Positions 15,842 to 22,977 of a DNA stretch of 23,958 nucleotides are shown piece after piece. Each line of letters starts with the position of its first letter. The first letter of the stretch is position 1. Origin of the DNA: a virus. Below the pieces are notes generated by a model that was not told the origin of the DNA, made no database searches, and worked only from the letters and a program-made list of their open reading frames with translations. Made by a program: the position numbers and the translations under genes. Location of the stretch: IMG/VR virus record IMGVR_UViG_3300046028_000120, positions 1 through 23,958 of that record. The stretch is one strand, 5' to 3'.

Positions 15842-17347
15842 ATGACCACAGCAGCAACCGCCCTTCTGGGCCTAGCTCTCCCCGTTACAGGCGAACTGTC
15901 TGGTACATGGGGCGACACCGTAAACAACTCGATTACAGCCCTGCTGGACTCTGCCGTTGCGGGGACGACCAATCTTAGTGCGGATGCAGATGTAACCCTG
16001 AGCACGACCGCGCTGATAGCCAGTCAGGCCCGTCAAGCCATTATTTTGTGGACCGCTGGGGGTACTATCCTACGCACAATCACAGCGCCTGCAGCAAGTA
16101 AAGAATACATCGTCATCAACAAAACATCTAGCACCCAGTCGATTAAGATCGTCGGTGTAGGCCCAACTACCGGGGTAACTATCCCTGCGGGTACACAGGC
16201 TGTAGTTGCATGGAACGGTGTGGATTTCGTTGCGGTTGCCACGTCAAGCGTTAACTTAGCGTCTCAGGTTACAGGAACCTTACCGATTGCAAACGGTGGC
16301 ACAGCGGCAACAACTGCTTCTGCTGCACGGACAAGTCTAGGTTTGGCTATAGGAACCAACGTGCCGTCCCCGACGGGTACCGGAGCTTCAGGTACTTGGG
16401 GTATTAGTGTCACGGGCAACGCGGCAACGGCTACAAACCTTGCAACCACCCTAGCGATTGCAGGCGGGGGAACCGGAGCCATAACTGCAGGGGCAGCACT
16501 AACCAATCTAGGGGCGTATGCGGCCAGCAACCCAAGTGGGTACACCACGAATACGGGTACTGTGACTTCTGTGATTGCGGGTACAGGTCTCTCCGGTGGG
16601 ACGATCACAACCTCTGGTACCGTTGCGCTTGCCAATACAGCAGTTTCCGCAGGTGCCTATACAAACACGAACATCACCGTAGACGCTCAAGGGCGCATAA
16701 CCTCGGCAGCAAACGGAACCGCTGGTACTGTGACTTCTGTGATTGCGGGTACAGGTCTCTCCGGTGGAACGATTACAACCTCCGGTACCGTTGCCTTAGC
16801 CAATACAACAGTTTCCGCAGGTGCCTATACAAACGCTAGTATTACGGTGGATGCCCAAGGGCGACTGACTGCGGCTTCGACAGGTACATCCGGCGGTGGT
16901 GGTACTGTTACAAGCGTTGCTGGCACGGGGACTGTAAGTGGTTTGTCTCTCAGCGGTACCGTTACATCCATCGGCAACATTACTCTTGGGGGGACACTGG
17001 CTGTAGTCCCTGCTAACTTTGCATCGCAAACAGCAAATACCATTTTAGCTGCCCCTAACGGAGCTGCTGGCACTCCGACTTTCCGCGCTTTAGTAGCTGC
17101 GGATGTACCCACTCTGAACCAGAACACTACGGGTACAGCCGGGGGATTATCGGTAACACTACCTATAGCGAATGGCGGCACGGGCAACACCACCGGCACT
17201 GCGGTTAGTCTAGCAACAACAAACTTCACTGTAGCTCAGGTGGGAAGCAAGCTAGTGTTCTCCTACGGGGGCACGGCGATCATGTCTTTGGACTCTGGTG
17301 GTAATCTCATATCCCTAGCTAACGTAACTGCCTACGGCACACCATAA
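15842..17347 (+). CDS. Second tail fibre, no S74 domain
   Basis: The 501-residue protein begins with a recognisable module (GLALPVTGELSGTWGDTVNN, 10-29) found at the N-terminus of many phage fibre and appendage proteins. A shaft follows with GTLPIANGGTAATT-type repeats like those in the first fibre. At 239-350 two almost equal 56-residue units (GTVTSVIAGTGLSGGTITTS) lie in tandem. The C-terminus ends in SKLVFSYGGTAIMSLDSGGN and a short tail, with no chaperone domain. AAGGA lies upstream of ATG 15842. The two fibres and the adhesin downstream may make one branched or sequential host-recognition apparatus. Confidence 0.75.
   Translation: MTTAATALLGLALPVTGELSGTWGDTVNNSITALLDSAVAGTTNLSADADVTLSTTALIASQARQAIILWTAGGTILRTITAPAASKEYIVINKTSSTQSIKIVGVGPTTGVTIPAGTQAVVAWNGVDFVAVATSSVNLASQVTGTLPIANGGTAATTASAARTSLGLAIGTNVPSPTGTGASGTWGISVTGNAATATNLATTLAIAGGGTGAITAGAALTNLGAYAASNPSGYTTNTGTVTSVIAGTGLSGGTITTSGTVALANTAVSAGAYTNTNITVDAQGRITSAANGTAGTVTSVIAGTGLSGGTITTSGTVALANTTVSAGAYTNASITVDAQGRLTAASTGTSGGGGTVTSVAGTGTVSGLSLSGTVTSIGNITLGGTLAVVPANFASQTANTILAAPNGAAGTPTFRALVAADVPTLNQNTTGTAGGLSVTLPIANGGTGNTTGTAVSLATTNFTVAQVGSKLVFSYGGTAIMSLDSGGNLISLANVTAYGTP
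16556..16885 (+). repeat. Tandem 168-bp repeat in the second fibre
   Basis: Copy 1 starts at 16556 and copy 2 at 16724, offset 168 bases (56 codons). The first 44 bases are identical and the rest differ mainly at third positions, so the duplication is fairly recent or homogenised. An unequal exchange would add or remove one 56-residue shaft unit without breaking the frame. Confidence 0.85.
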
Positions 17348-17357
17348 GGAGCCGAGC

Positions 17358-18500
17358 ATGACCCTCCCTGCCTCCGGTCCCATATCCCTGAACAACGTAA
17401 ACGTTGAGTTGGGGCTTTCGGGTACTGCTACTATTTCTATGAACGACGCTGCTGTGCGAACGTTGTTCGGAGTGCCCTCGGGCGCGATCTCGATGAGTAA
17501 CGGCTACGGCAAGTCCAATGCTTTCTCGTTCAACATTACGACAGGTACTGATAGAAACCTACGCACCCTAGCCGTCGCTGCAGGGTGGAATACGACGAGC
17601 GCAGTTATTGCCACAATTCCTTCAGGAAATACAATCAGTGCATCCAGCCTAGCGGCTACGGCGTTGACGATCAATGGCTCCTTCCCAGCGGGTGTGACCC
17701 TAGTAAACTCCGGCACCGTCCTTGGCTTCACGGGCACGACTGGAACTACAGGTACTGCGGGCGGTACAGGTGCTACGGGTGCTACGGGAACTACGGGAAC
17801 TACAGGTGCTAATGGTGCAGGTGGTGCAGCAAGTGGCTTTGGCGGTAATGGCGGGCCGGGTTCGGCTGGCGGCGGTGCCGGTAACGGTGGTCCCGGTGGT
17901 ACAGGTGGTATTGGTGGCAATGGAACTGCAGGTGGTACAGGTGGTACAGGTGGCCTTGCATTGAGTGTGTCTGTTGCAACATCTGTCAACAACCTTGGCT
18001 CACTTGTAGGCGGTGTCGGTGGTACGGGTGGTACAGGTGGAGCGGCTGGCGCTGGTGGTACAGGTGGTACTGGTGGTCCCGGTGGCACTCGCGCAGGCGG
18101 CGGTGGTGGCGGTGGCGGCGGTGGCTCATACTTATCAGGCGGTAAATTTCCAACATGTACGCTCTCCGCTGGCGGTGCTGGCGGTCGTGGCTCTGGCGCG
18201 TCAGGCGGCGCTCTTGCGGGTGCTGCGGGGGGTACTAATGCAGGTACGGGTGGTACAGGTGGAGGTAGCGCGGCAGCAGGTGCTGCGGGCGGCAATGGTA
18301 TCAATGGTTGTGGCGGCTCTGGTGTTGGTGGTGCTGGCGGTGCTGCGGGTGCTGCAGGTGCTCTTGGCCTTACTGGTGGTACAGGTACAGCGGGTTCTGC
18401 TGGCGGCACAGGTGCTGCAGGGGCTAGGGGCGCGTATATAGCGGGTACCGCAAATGTTACATGGATCAATTTTGGAACACGAACAGGAACAGCATCATGA
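17358..18500 (+). CDS. Glycine-rich adhesin (gp38-like, polyglycine-helix type)
   Basis: This 380-residue protein has an N-terminal docking module (1-55, with ISMSNGYGKSN), a small domain (56-122, with RTLAVAAGWN and ALTINGSFPAGVTLVNSG) and a Gly-rich region (about 125-362). The end is IAGTANVTWINFGTRTG. The Gly-rich part is broken by short loops (LALSVSVATSVNNLG near 200; SYLSGGKFPTCTL after a run of ten Gly; GINGCGG). That is the layout of T-even gp38-type adhesins, where polyglycine-II helices carry variable loops that touch the host receptor. The place right after two fibres supports this. AAGGAG precedes the ATG. Generic low-complexity Gly protein is the alternative, but the ordered end domains argue against it. 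Confidence 0.7.
   Translation: MTLPASGPISLNNVNVELGLSGTATISMNDAAVRTLFGVPSGAISMSNGYGKSNAFSFNITTGTDRNLRTLAVAAGWNTTSAVIATIPSGNTISASSLAATALTINGSFPAGVTLVNSGTVLGFTGTTGTTGTAGGTGATGATGTTGTTGANGAGGAASGFGGNGGPGSAGGGAGNGGPGGTGGIGGNGTAGGTGGTGGLALSVSVATSVNNLGSLVGGVGGTGGTGGAAGAGGTGGTGGPGGTRAGGGGGGGGGGSYLSGGKFPTCTLSAGGAGGRGSGASGGALAGAAGGTNAGTGGTGGGSAAAGAAGGNGINGCGGSGVGGAGGAAGAAGALGLTGGTGTAGSAGGTGAAGARGAYIAGTANVTWINFGTRTGTAS
17728..18430 (+). repeat. GGT/GGC-rich coding microrepeats in the adhesin
   Basis: Units such as GGTGGTACAGGT, GGTGCTACG and GGTGGCGGC recur many times, always in multiples of three bases. Slippage or recombination would change the number of Gly-x-x units or swap loops while keeping the frame, a plausible source of host-range variation. 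Confidence 0.7.
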
Positions 18501-18901
18501 TTAAATACAAAATAGTTGAAGTAAACCAAGCCGGGCACTCAATTGTCGTGCGGTATTACACAGAAAAAATCACGGAAACCATGTTGGCTACTGATACCCT
18601 TGACGGAGTTATCCGTCGCTGCCGTACAGACTACAGTATGGATTTACCTATCCCTGCGCCAGAAGGTGCGGAGCTGGAGCAGTTTATTATGCTTCGCGCC
18701 CCTGCAGACTGGCTTGTTAACATGGAAAAGATTAACGATACTGCGAGCCCTGTGTCTATGGACGCGCTCGTTGCCTTGATTGGTGTTGAGAAATCTCAGG
18801 AGCCGTTGGTGGTAACCAGTATTGCACCGCCGCAAAACGAAGCCGCCCTCACGCTGAAGATTAAAGAAGTCGTAACTGAAATGCTCCAAGGGACCGTATA
18901 A
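18497..18901 (+). CDS. Small protein after the adhesin, unknown function
   Basis: The 134-residue product starts at ATG 18497, overlapping the adhesin stop (ATGA), with AGGAA eight bases upstream; an upstream in-frame ATG at 18461 lies inside the adhesin and lacks a site. The N-terminal half is a beta fold with IVVRYYTEKITETMLATDTL (17-36, using this start) and CRTDYSMDLPIPAPEG; the rest is helical and acidic. I recall similar short proteins next to fibre genes. Coupling to the adhesin makes a fibre-assembly or adhesin-chaperone role possible, but no chaperone signature is visible. Confidence 0.55.
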   Translation: MIKYKIVEVNQAGHSIVVRYYTEKITETMLATDTLDGVIRRCRTDYSMDLPIPAPEGAELEQFIMLRAPADWLVNMEKINDTASPVSMDALVALIGVEKSQEPLVVTSIAPPQNEAALTLKIKEVVTEMLQGTV

Positions 18902-18903
18902 CC

Positions 18904-19776
18904 ATGCGTTTTCTCGCCACTCTGCTGCTGGCCCTATCCAGCTCCGCTGCGTTCGCTGCGCTACCCGATACTCTGACGTTCTATTCCCCCAACCCAACGG
19001 GAACACAGACGGTTGCGTGCCGAACACTGGCTAAACTATATGATGAGAAGTATGGCACAACCAGTACGGTTGCGTTCAAGCCCGGTGTTGCTGGTGTGTT
19101 AGCAATGAAGGAGATGCTGGCCGATAAGAAGTTTGCCATGCTCTGTTCAGGTATTTCCGAGAGCGTCATCAACACCAGCGTATACCCCGGCTACGAAGAA
19201 GACCACAAACAACTGACGATGGTGTCGGTTGTAGCACTCAGCCCTACAGTATTCAGCACAAGTGCCAGTAGCAAGTTCAGCAGTTTGCCAGAGATGCTCA
19301 AAGCGGGTAAGTCGATAACAGTTGGCTACCATTCAAGCTCGTTACAGTTTGTGGCTAAAGCTGCGCTGGCCGGTGCGCCTGTTATCTGGGTGCCGTTTAA
19401 GGCGGGGGCTGATGGCGTACCGTCGCTTGTAGATGGCTCTCTTGATTTATATGTTGACGGCGGCGCATTGTCGGCGCTTATCGCTGCGGGAAAGCTAAAG
19501 AGCTTAGGGCATATCAACGGCCCCGCTACTACTGCTGGACCTGACATAAGCAAACAGTACCCTGCGGCAGCTAAGCTGCAAATCATCGTTGCACTGTCTA
19601 CCTCGATCAAAAATAACCCCGCCGACATCGAAGAGATGAACAAGCGCTTGGTTCCCCTGACTAAACACCCTGAGTTCATCGCGGCCATAAATAAAGTCAG
19701 CAACACTCCGGTGCAAATGTCGGTAGCGGAATCAAATGGTGTAGTTGAACATTTCCGCAAAGAGTTCTACAAGTAA
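18904..19776 (+). CDS. TctC/Bug-type periplasmic solute-binding protein
   Basis: The 290-residue protein has a clear signal peptide: positive start, hydrophobic core and AFA cleavage site at residues 16-18. The mature part is a two-lobed binding-protein fold. Residues 139-186 hold the family's central region: TVGYHSSS, then VPFKAGADGVPSLVDGSLDL and YVDGGALSALIAAGKLKSLG, matching the VP(Y/F)KG...AL.DL..G.VD pattern of TctC/Bug proteins. These periplasmic proteins capture carboxylates and other organic acids for the TctAB transporter; no TctA or TctB is present here. Two cysteines (39, 81) could form a disulfide. It lies two bases after the previous stop, has AAGGGA upstream and overlaps the next gene by one base. 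It would be exported by the host Sec system. The bound substrate is unknown. Confidence 0.8.
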   Translation: MRFLATLLLALSSSAAFAALPDTLTFYSPNPTGTQTVACRTLAKLYDEKYGTTSTVAFKPGVAGVLAMKEMLADKKFAMLCSGISESVINTSVYPGYEEDHKQLTMVSVVALSPTVFSTSASSKFSSLPEMLKAGKSITVGYHSSSLQFVAKAALAGAPVIWVPFKAGADGVPSLVDGSLDLYVDGGALSALIAAGKLKSLGHINGPATTAGPDISKQYPAAAKLQIIVALSTSIKNNPADIEEMNKRLVPLTKHPEFIAAINKVSNTPVQMSVAESNGVVEHFRKEFYK

Positions 19777-20906
19777 TGCACCCACACAAGCGCCTCGGTA
19801 CGTATCGTGTTGGGGCTGCTGAGTTCCACACGCGGGCAGACGCACTCGTGTATGCGTCGATTTCAGGCGAGGAGCCTCGGTGGGACTTTAATGAGGATGT
19901 GTTCGGTACCGTAGACTGGGCGACACCCGTTGAGACCCCGTTACTGGAACTCTACCGGCAGCGTGCGCAGCAGCTCCGCGATAGATACGATTTCGTATCC
20001 CTGTTCTTCAGTGGTGGGGTGGACAGCACCATGGCGCTCCATGCGTTCATTGACAACAACATCCACTTAGATGAGATCGTCATGTACCGACCAGCCCGGA
20101 TGGTCCCCAAGGCCAACAAGACCGATCTGTCTAGCGGCAACATCTTCTCGGAGATTGAGTTCGCTGCGGTTCCCCATCTACAGGAGCACCTGCGAGATAG
20201 CAAGACGGTAGTCAGATTTTTAGACTTAGACGTAAACGTTGAGAAGTTTCTGGCAAACGAAGGGGCGATGGCCCAATACACATCCCTGAAGAACCCAAAC
20301 CCAAATTATTTGGCTAGGCTGGCGATGTGCACCCAAGACCCAGTGTGGAATGCGCTGTACTTAGCCGACAAGAAGGTGTGCCATATCCAAGGCGTGGACA
20401 AGCCGGTGGTCAGCTTTCGCAACGGGGAATACTATTTCCAGTTCAACGACAACATGCTGATGAACGTATTTACCCCCGCCTTCGGTTCAGCGAGTGCCGA
20501 TATGGTCGCCAAAAACCAATTCCACGAACTGTTCTACTGGACGCCTGATTTACCCCAGCTAGTCGTTAAACAAGCGCAGACCGTCAAGAACTTGGCCCAG
20601 AACAACACATTATTGCGACTGCTTATTTCAGGCACGTACAACGTTAACGAGAGCACCATGGTGCCCATCCTAAAGTACATATACCCATCGCATGTAGTGG
20701 CTGTACGCGACAGGTTCACTGTCGGTAAAATAACCTCGACCATCAAGGCACCACACAATAAATGGTTCTTTGATATGATGCCTGCACGTACCCAAGGTGC
20801 ATTTGCAGATATGCTACGCGCACTGGAAGCTAAGGTCGATAGTCAATATTTGAATCTGATTACGCACGACTTGACGGTATTCAGAAGCCCGTTTTACAAG
20901 ATTTAG
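19776..20906 (+). CDS. PP-loop ATP-pyrophosphatase-like enzyme
   Basis: This 376-residue protein has an N-terminal part (1-70) with EPRWDFNEDVFGTVDWATPV (33-52) and helices rich in Arg. The nucleotide-binding PP-loop follows: FFSGGVDST, with SGGxDS at 79-84 and LDEIV on the next strand. The remainder (about 105-376) has helices and conserved-looking polar segments (PNPNYLARLAMCTQDPVWNA) that I cannot assign. PP-loop enzymes adenylate a carboxyl, amide or nucleobase carbonyl before adding N or S (QueC, GuaA, AsnB, TilS families). I recall similar PP-loop proteins in cyanophages. The start overlaps the solute-binding gene (TAATG), so both are co-translated. The acceptor substrate is unknown, and no glutaminase domain or CxxC site is visible. 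Confidence 0.75.
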   Translation: MHPHKRLGTYRVGAAEFHTRADALVYASISGEEPRWDFNEDVFGTVDWATPVETPLLELYRQRAQQLRDRYDFVSLFFSGGVDSTMALHAFIDNNIHLDEIVMYRPARMVPKANKTDLSSGNIFSEIEFAAVPHLQEHLRDSKTVVRFLDLDVNVEKFLANEGAMAQYTSLKNPNPNYLARLAMCTQDPVWNALYLADKKVCHIQGVDKPVVSFRNGEYYFQFNDNMLMNVFTPAFGSASADMVAKNQFHELFYWTPDLPQLVVKQAQTVKNLAQNNTLLRLLISGTYNVNESTMVPILKYIYPSHVVAVRDRFTVGKITSTIKAPHNKWFFDMMPARTQGAFADMLRALEAKVDSQYLNLITHDLTVFRSPFYKI

Positions 20907-20914
20907 GACTGTGT

Positions 20915-21388
20915 ATGATCGACCCGTTCACAGCCTTCGCAGCAGCCCAAGCAGCCGTTAAGGGTATCAAAGCAGCCATTGCCTTAGGTAAGGATATCCA
21001 GTCGGCCAGCGGGGACATCTTAAAATTCTTTGATGCTAAAGACACGCTAACAATTGCCAGCACGAACCCCAAGAAAGCCGGTGTCAAAAAATCAGACATG
21101 GCCCGAGCGGCAGAGCTTGTTCTGCACGCGCACCAGATTCAGAAGGCAGAAGCCGACCTACGGGAGTATTTGATCTACACCGGCAATGCCCAGATATGGG
21201 ACCAGATGATGGTAGAGCGCAACCGGATTCAAGCCGAGCGCCGGGCGGATGAAGCTAAGGCAAAGAAGGCACATGCGAAGAAATTGGAAGAGATCAAAAA
21301 CGCCACATTGCTGACCCTAGGTGCGTTGCTGCTATCCATCTTGATTTACCTGACCATTAACATCACAATCGAAGTTACAAAACCATGA
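20915..21388 (+). CDS. Tail-anchored coiled-coil membrane protein
   Basis: The 157-residue product starts with MIDPFTAFAAAQAAVKGIKA (1-20), an Ala-rich helix I recognise from conserved phage proteins near the lysis or internal-virion genes. A helical middle follows, with a Lys/Glu/Arg coiled coil (about 97-129) and one C-terminal membrane segment (131-151, LLTLGALLLSILIYLTINIT). The N-terminus is therefore probably cytoplasmic or inside the virion. It could be an ejection protein or a holin partner. The start follows AGGA at short spacing and the 3' end overlaps the next gene. Confidence 0.6.
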   Translation: MIDPFTAFAAAQAAVKGIKAAIALGKDIQSASGDILKFFDAKDTLTIASTNPKKAGVKKSDMARAAELVLHAHQIQKAEADLREYLIYTGNAQIWDQMMVERNRIQAERRADEAKAKKAHAKKLEEIKNATLLTLGALLLSILIYLTINITIEVTKP

Positions 21389-22002
21389 GCGATAAGAAGT
21401 TAAACGCCAACACAACGCTTGACAAGGTTCTCGGGTATGTGGACTCGCCGTTTAAACTTGCAGCTATCCTTATCATGGGCTTGGTCGCTTTCGCTGGTTA
21501 CTTTGTTTACACAAACCAAGACCTTCTCATTGGGGCCTACAAAGAGTCCAAGAAGGTACCCAGCATTGCCGAGGACAGGGTTGAAGATGCCTCTGCCCAC
21601 CTGTTCAAAACCACCAACGCCACTATCGTTGCGGTGTTTAAAGTTAACCCCATGTTTGGGACTCGTGTGTTGTACCGGGCCTACGCCAAGGACGGCAGAG
21701 ACAAAACCAATGACGGGCTGGATGTGGGACTGTTTACAAACAACGCAGCCAATAATGCTGACGTTGTAAAGCTGATGGCAAACGAAGTCCCTTGCGGGGA
21801 GTACCGCACAGCGCAGTCTGAAATGGGTATTTGGTACATCAACAAGGGCGTTACCTATACTTGCAGAATCAGTGTTCCACCAGAGCCGGGGCGGTTCGTG
21901 GGGCAGATAACCGTGGGGTGGGAGACGGAACCCACAGACTTAGAATCAGCACGAACCATGCTTAGTATTGCCGCAACCATGCTTTCAAGGAGTAAACAAT
22001 AA
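21385..22002 (+). CDS. Membrane-anchored globular protein, GAF-like end suspected
   Basis: The 205-residue protein has one N-terminal membrane segment (about 23-43, FKLAAILIMGLVAFAGYFVY). The soluble domain (about 60-203) holds alternating strands and helices, including ATIVAVFKVNPMFGTRVLY (79-97), VGQITVGWE (172-180) and a final helix SARTMLSIAATMLSR (188-202). This order resembles small GAF/PAS-type sensory folds, but I rate that as weak. Cysteines 137 and 160 could pair, which would fit a periplasmic domain. It overlaps both neighbours (ATGA at the start, TAATG at the end). The neighbour at 22002 is the holin, so a role in timing lysis or in membrane attachment is possible. Confidence 0.5.
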   Translation: MSDKKLNANTTLDKVLGYVDSPFKLAAILIMGLVAFAGYFVYTNQDLLIGAYKESKKVPSIAEDRVEDASAHLFKTTNATIVAVFKVNPMFGTRVLYRAYAKDGRDKTNDGLDVGLFTNNAANNADVVKLMANEVPCGEYRTAQSEMGIWYINKGVTYTCRISVPPEPGRFVGQITVGWETEPTDLESARTMLSIAATMLSRSKQ

Positions 22003-22460
22003 TGTTTGACATTTCAGGACTGCTGCAAGTAGGCGGCAAAATCATCGACAAGTTAATCCCCGACCCTGAAGCCAAGGCACGGGCACAACTCGAACTGGCA
22101 ACGCTGGCTCAAACTGGCGAGTTGGCGCAAATGGCAAACGACACCAAGTTGGTCGAGTTGAGTAACGCCAACACTGACAGCGCTCGTGACATGAACGCCA
22201 AGGTACAGGAATCAACCAGTGCATCATGGCTGGCAAAAAACACGGCCTACGCGCTGGACATCGGGATTGTCTCGGCCACCATCTTCTTGGCGTGGTTTGC
22301 GTTTATGAAGGGCGTTCCAGATGCCAATAAAGAGCTGGTGTATATGGCGCTTGGCTCACTTATCACCATGTCTGGCACCGTGCTGAACTTCCACCGTGGT
22401 AGTTCTCAGGGCTCCAAAGACAAGGGTAGCGAAATCCAAAAACTCAAGGAACAACAATGA
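22002..22460 (+). CDS. Holin (3TM, gene-transfer-release type)
   Basis: The 152-residue protein has a soluble N-terminus with LIPDPEAKARAQLELATLAQ (18-37) and then hydrophobic segments (about 73-101 with LDIGIVSATIFLAWFAF, and 111-128). The polar tail holds FHRGSSQGSKDK. That is the signature of the three-transmembrane holin family known from gene-transfer agents and many phages. It opens the inner membrane so that the endolysin coded directly after it can reach peptidoglycan. AAGGAG lies just upstream, and the stop overlaps the endolysin start (ATGA). Confidence 0.8.
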   Translation: MFDISGLLQVGGKIIDKLIPDPEAKARAQLELATLAQTGELAQMANDTKLVELSNANTDSARDMNAKVQESTSASWLAKNTAYALDIGIVSATIFLAWFAFMKGVPDANKELVYMALGSLITMSGTVLNFHRGSSQGSKDKGSEIQKLKEQQ

Positions 22461-22969
22461 GAAACAACTTTGCCGAAGCCCTGCAAGCCCTGCTGAAACA
22501 TGAAGGCGGCTACGTAAACCATCCGTCCGACCCCGGCGGCATGACCAATCTGGGGGTTACTAAGAAGGTCTGGGAAGAGTGGGTCGGCCATCCGGTAACC
22601 GAAGCTGCCATGCGTGCGCTTAAGCCCGAAGATGTTGCTGCCCTGTACAAGGCTAAGTACTGGGATAAGGTCCAAGGCGACTTTTTACCCGACGGTGTAG
22701 ACCTTGCGGTGTTCGATGCGGCGGTCAATTCTGGTCCCGGACGGGCAGCAAAATGGCTTCAAGAGCTTGTGGGTGCTAAGGCAGATGGCGTAATTGGCCC
22801 CCAGACGCTAACTACTGTCGGGCAGATCGACCCCAAAAAGCTCGTGGCAGATTACAATGCCCACAGATTGGCGTTCCTAAAGGGACTGCCGACATTCCCT
22901 ACATTCGGTAAGGGCTGGTCCAACCGGGTAGCCGCTGTGACGACCGAAGCGCTTGCCATGACCGCATGA
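22457..22969 (+). CDS. Endolysin, GH108 N-acetylmuramidase
   Basis: The 170-residue protein shows the GH108 signature KHEGGYVNHPSDPGGMTNLG (14-33) with catalytic Glu16. A C-terminal peptidoglycan-binding type 3 domain follows (about 90-165), with FDAAVNSGP (86-94) and KADGVIGPQTL (108-118). It cuts the glycan strand of peptidoglycan to release virions. Its length is typical for the family. There is no signal peptide, so it needs the holin for export. AAGGAA precedes the start, and the start overlaps the holin stop. No Rz/Rz1 spanin pair is obvious nearby. Confidence 0.9.
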   Translation: MRNNFAEALQALLKHEGGYVNHPSDPGGMTNLGVTKKVWEEWVGHPVTEAAMRALKPEDVAALYKAKYWDKVQGDFLPDGVDLAVFDAAVNSGPGRAAKWLQELVGAKADGVIGPQTLTTVGQIDPKKLVADYNAHRLAFLKGLPTFPTFGKGWSNRVAAVTTEALAMTA

Positions 22970-22977
22970 GGTGAAAC

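Noticed and set aside
17728-18430. CRISPR-like repeat array
   Set aside because: The repeats are in-frame Gly codons of a protein with no regular repeat-spacer periodicity.
17504-18538. Long minus-strand Pro/Ala-rich open frame (344 codons)
   Set aside because: It is the antisense of the glycine-rich adhesin; GGN codons read backwards give Pro and Ala. It has no ribosome site and all neighbours are on the + strand.
18904-20906. Host chromosome fragment or assembly chimera
   Set aside because: Both genes overlap or abut phage genes by a few bases, with the same strand and operon style on both sides.
19776-20906. Naming the PP-loop protein QueC, GuaA or asparagine synthetase
   Set aside because: Only the PP-loop is recognisable. 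The family-specific zinc, glutaminase or acceptor motifs are not seen.
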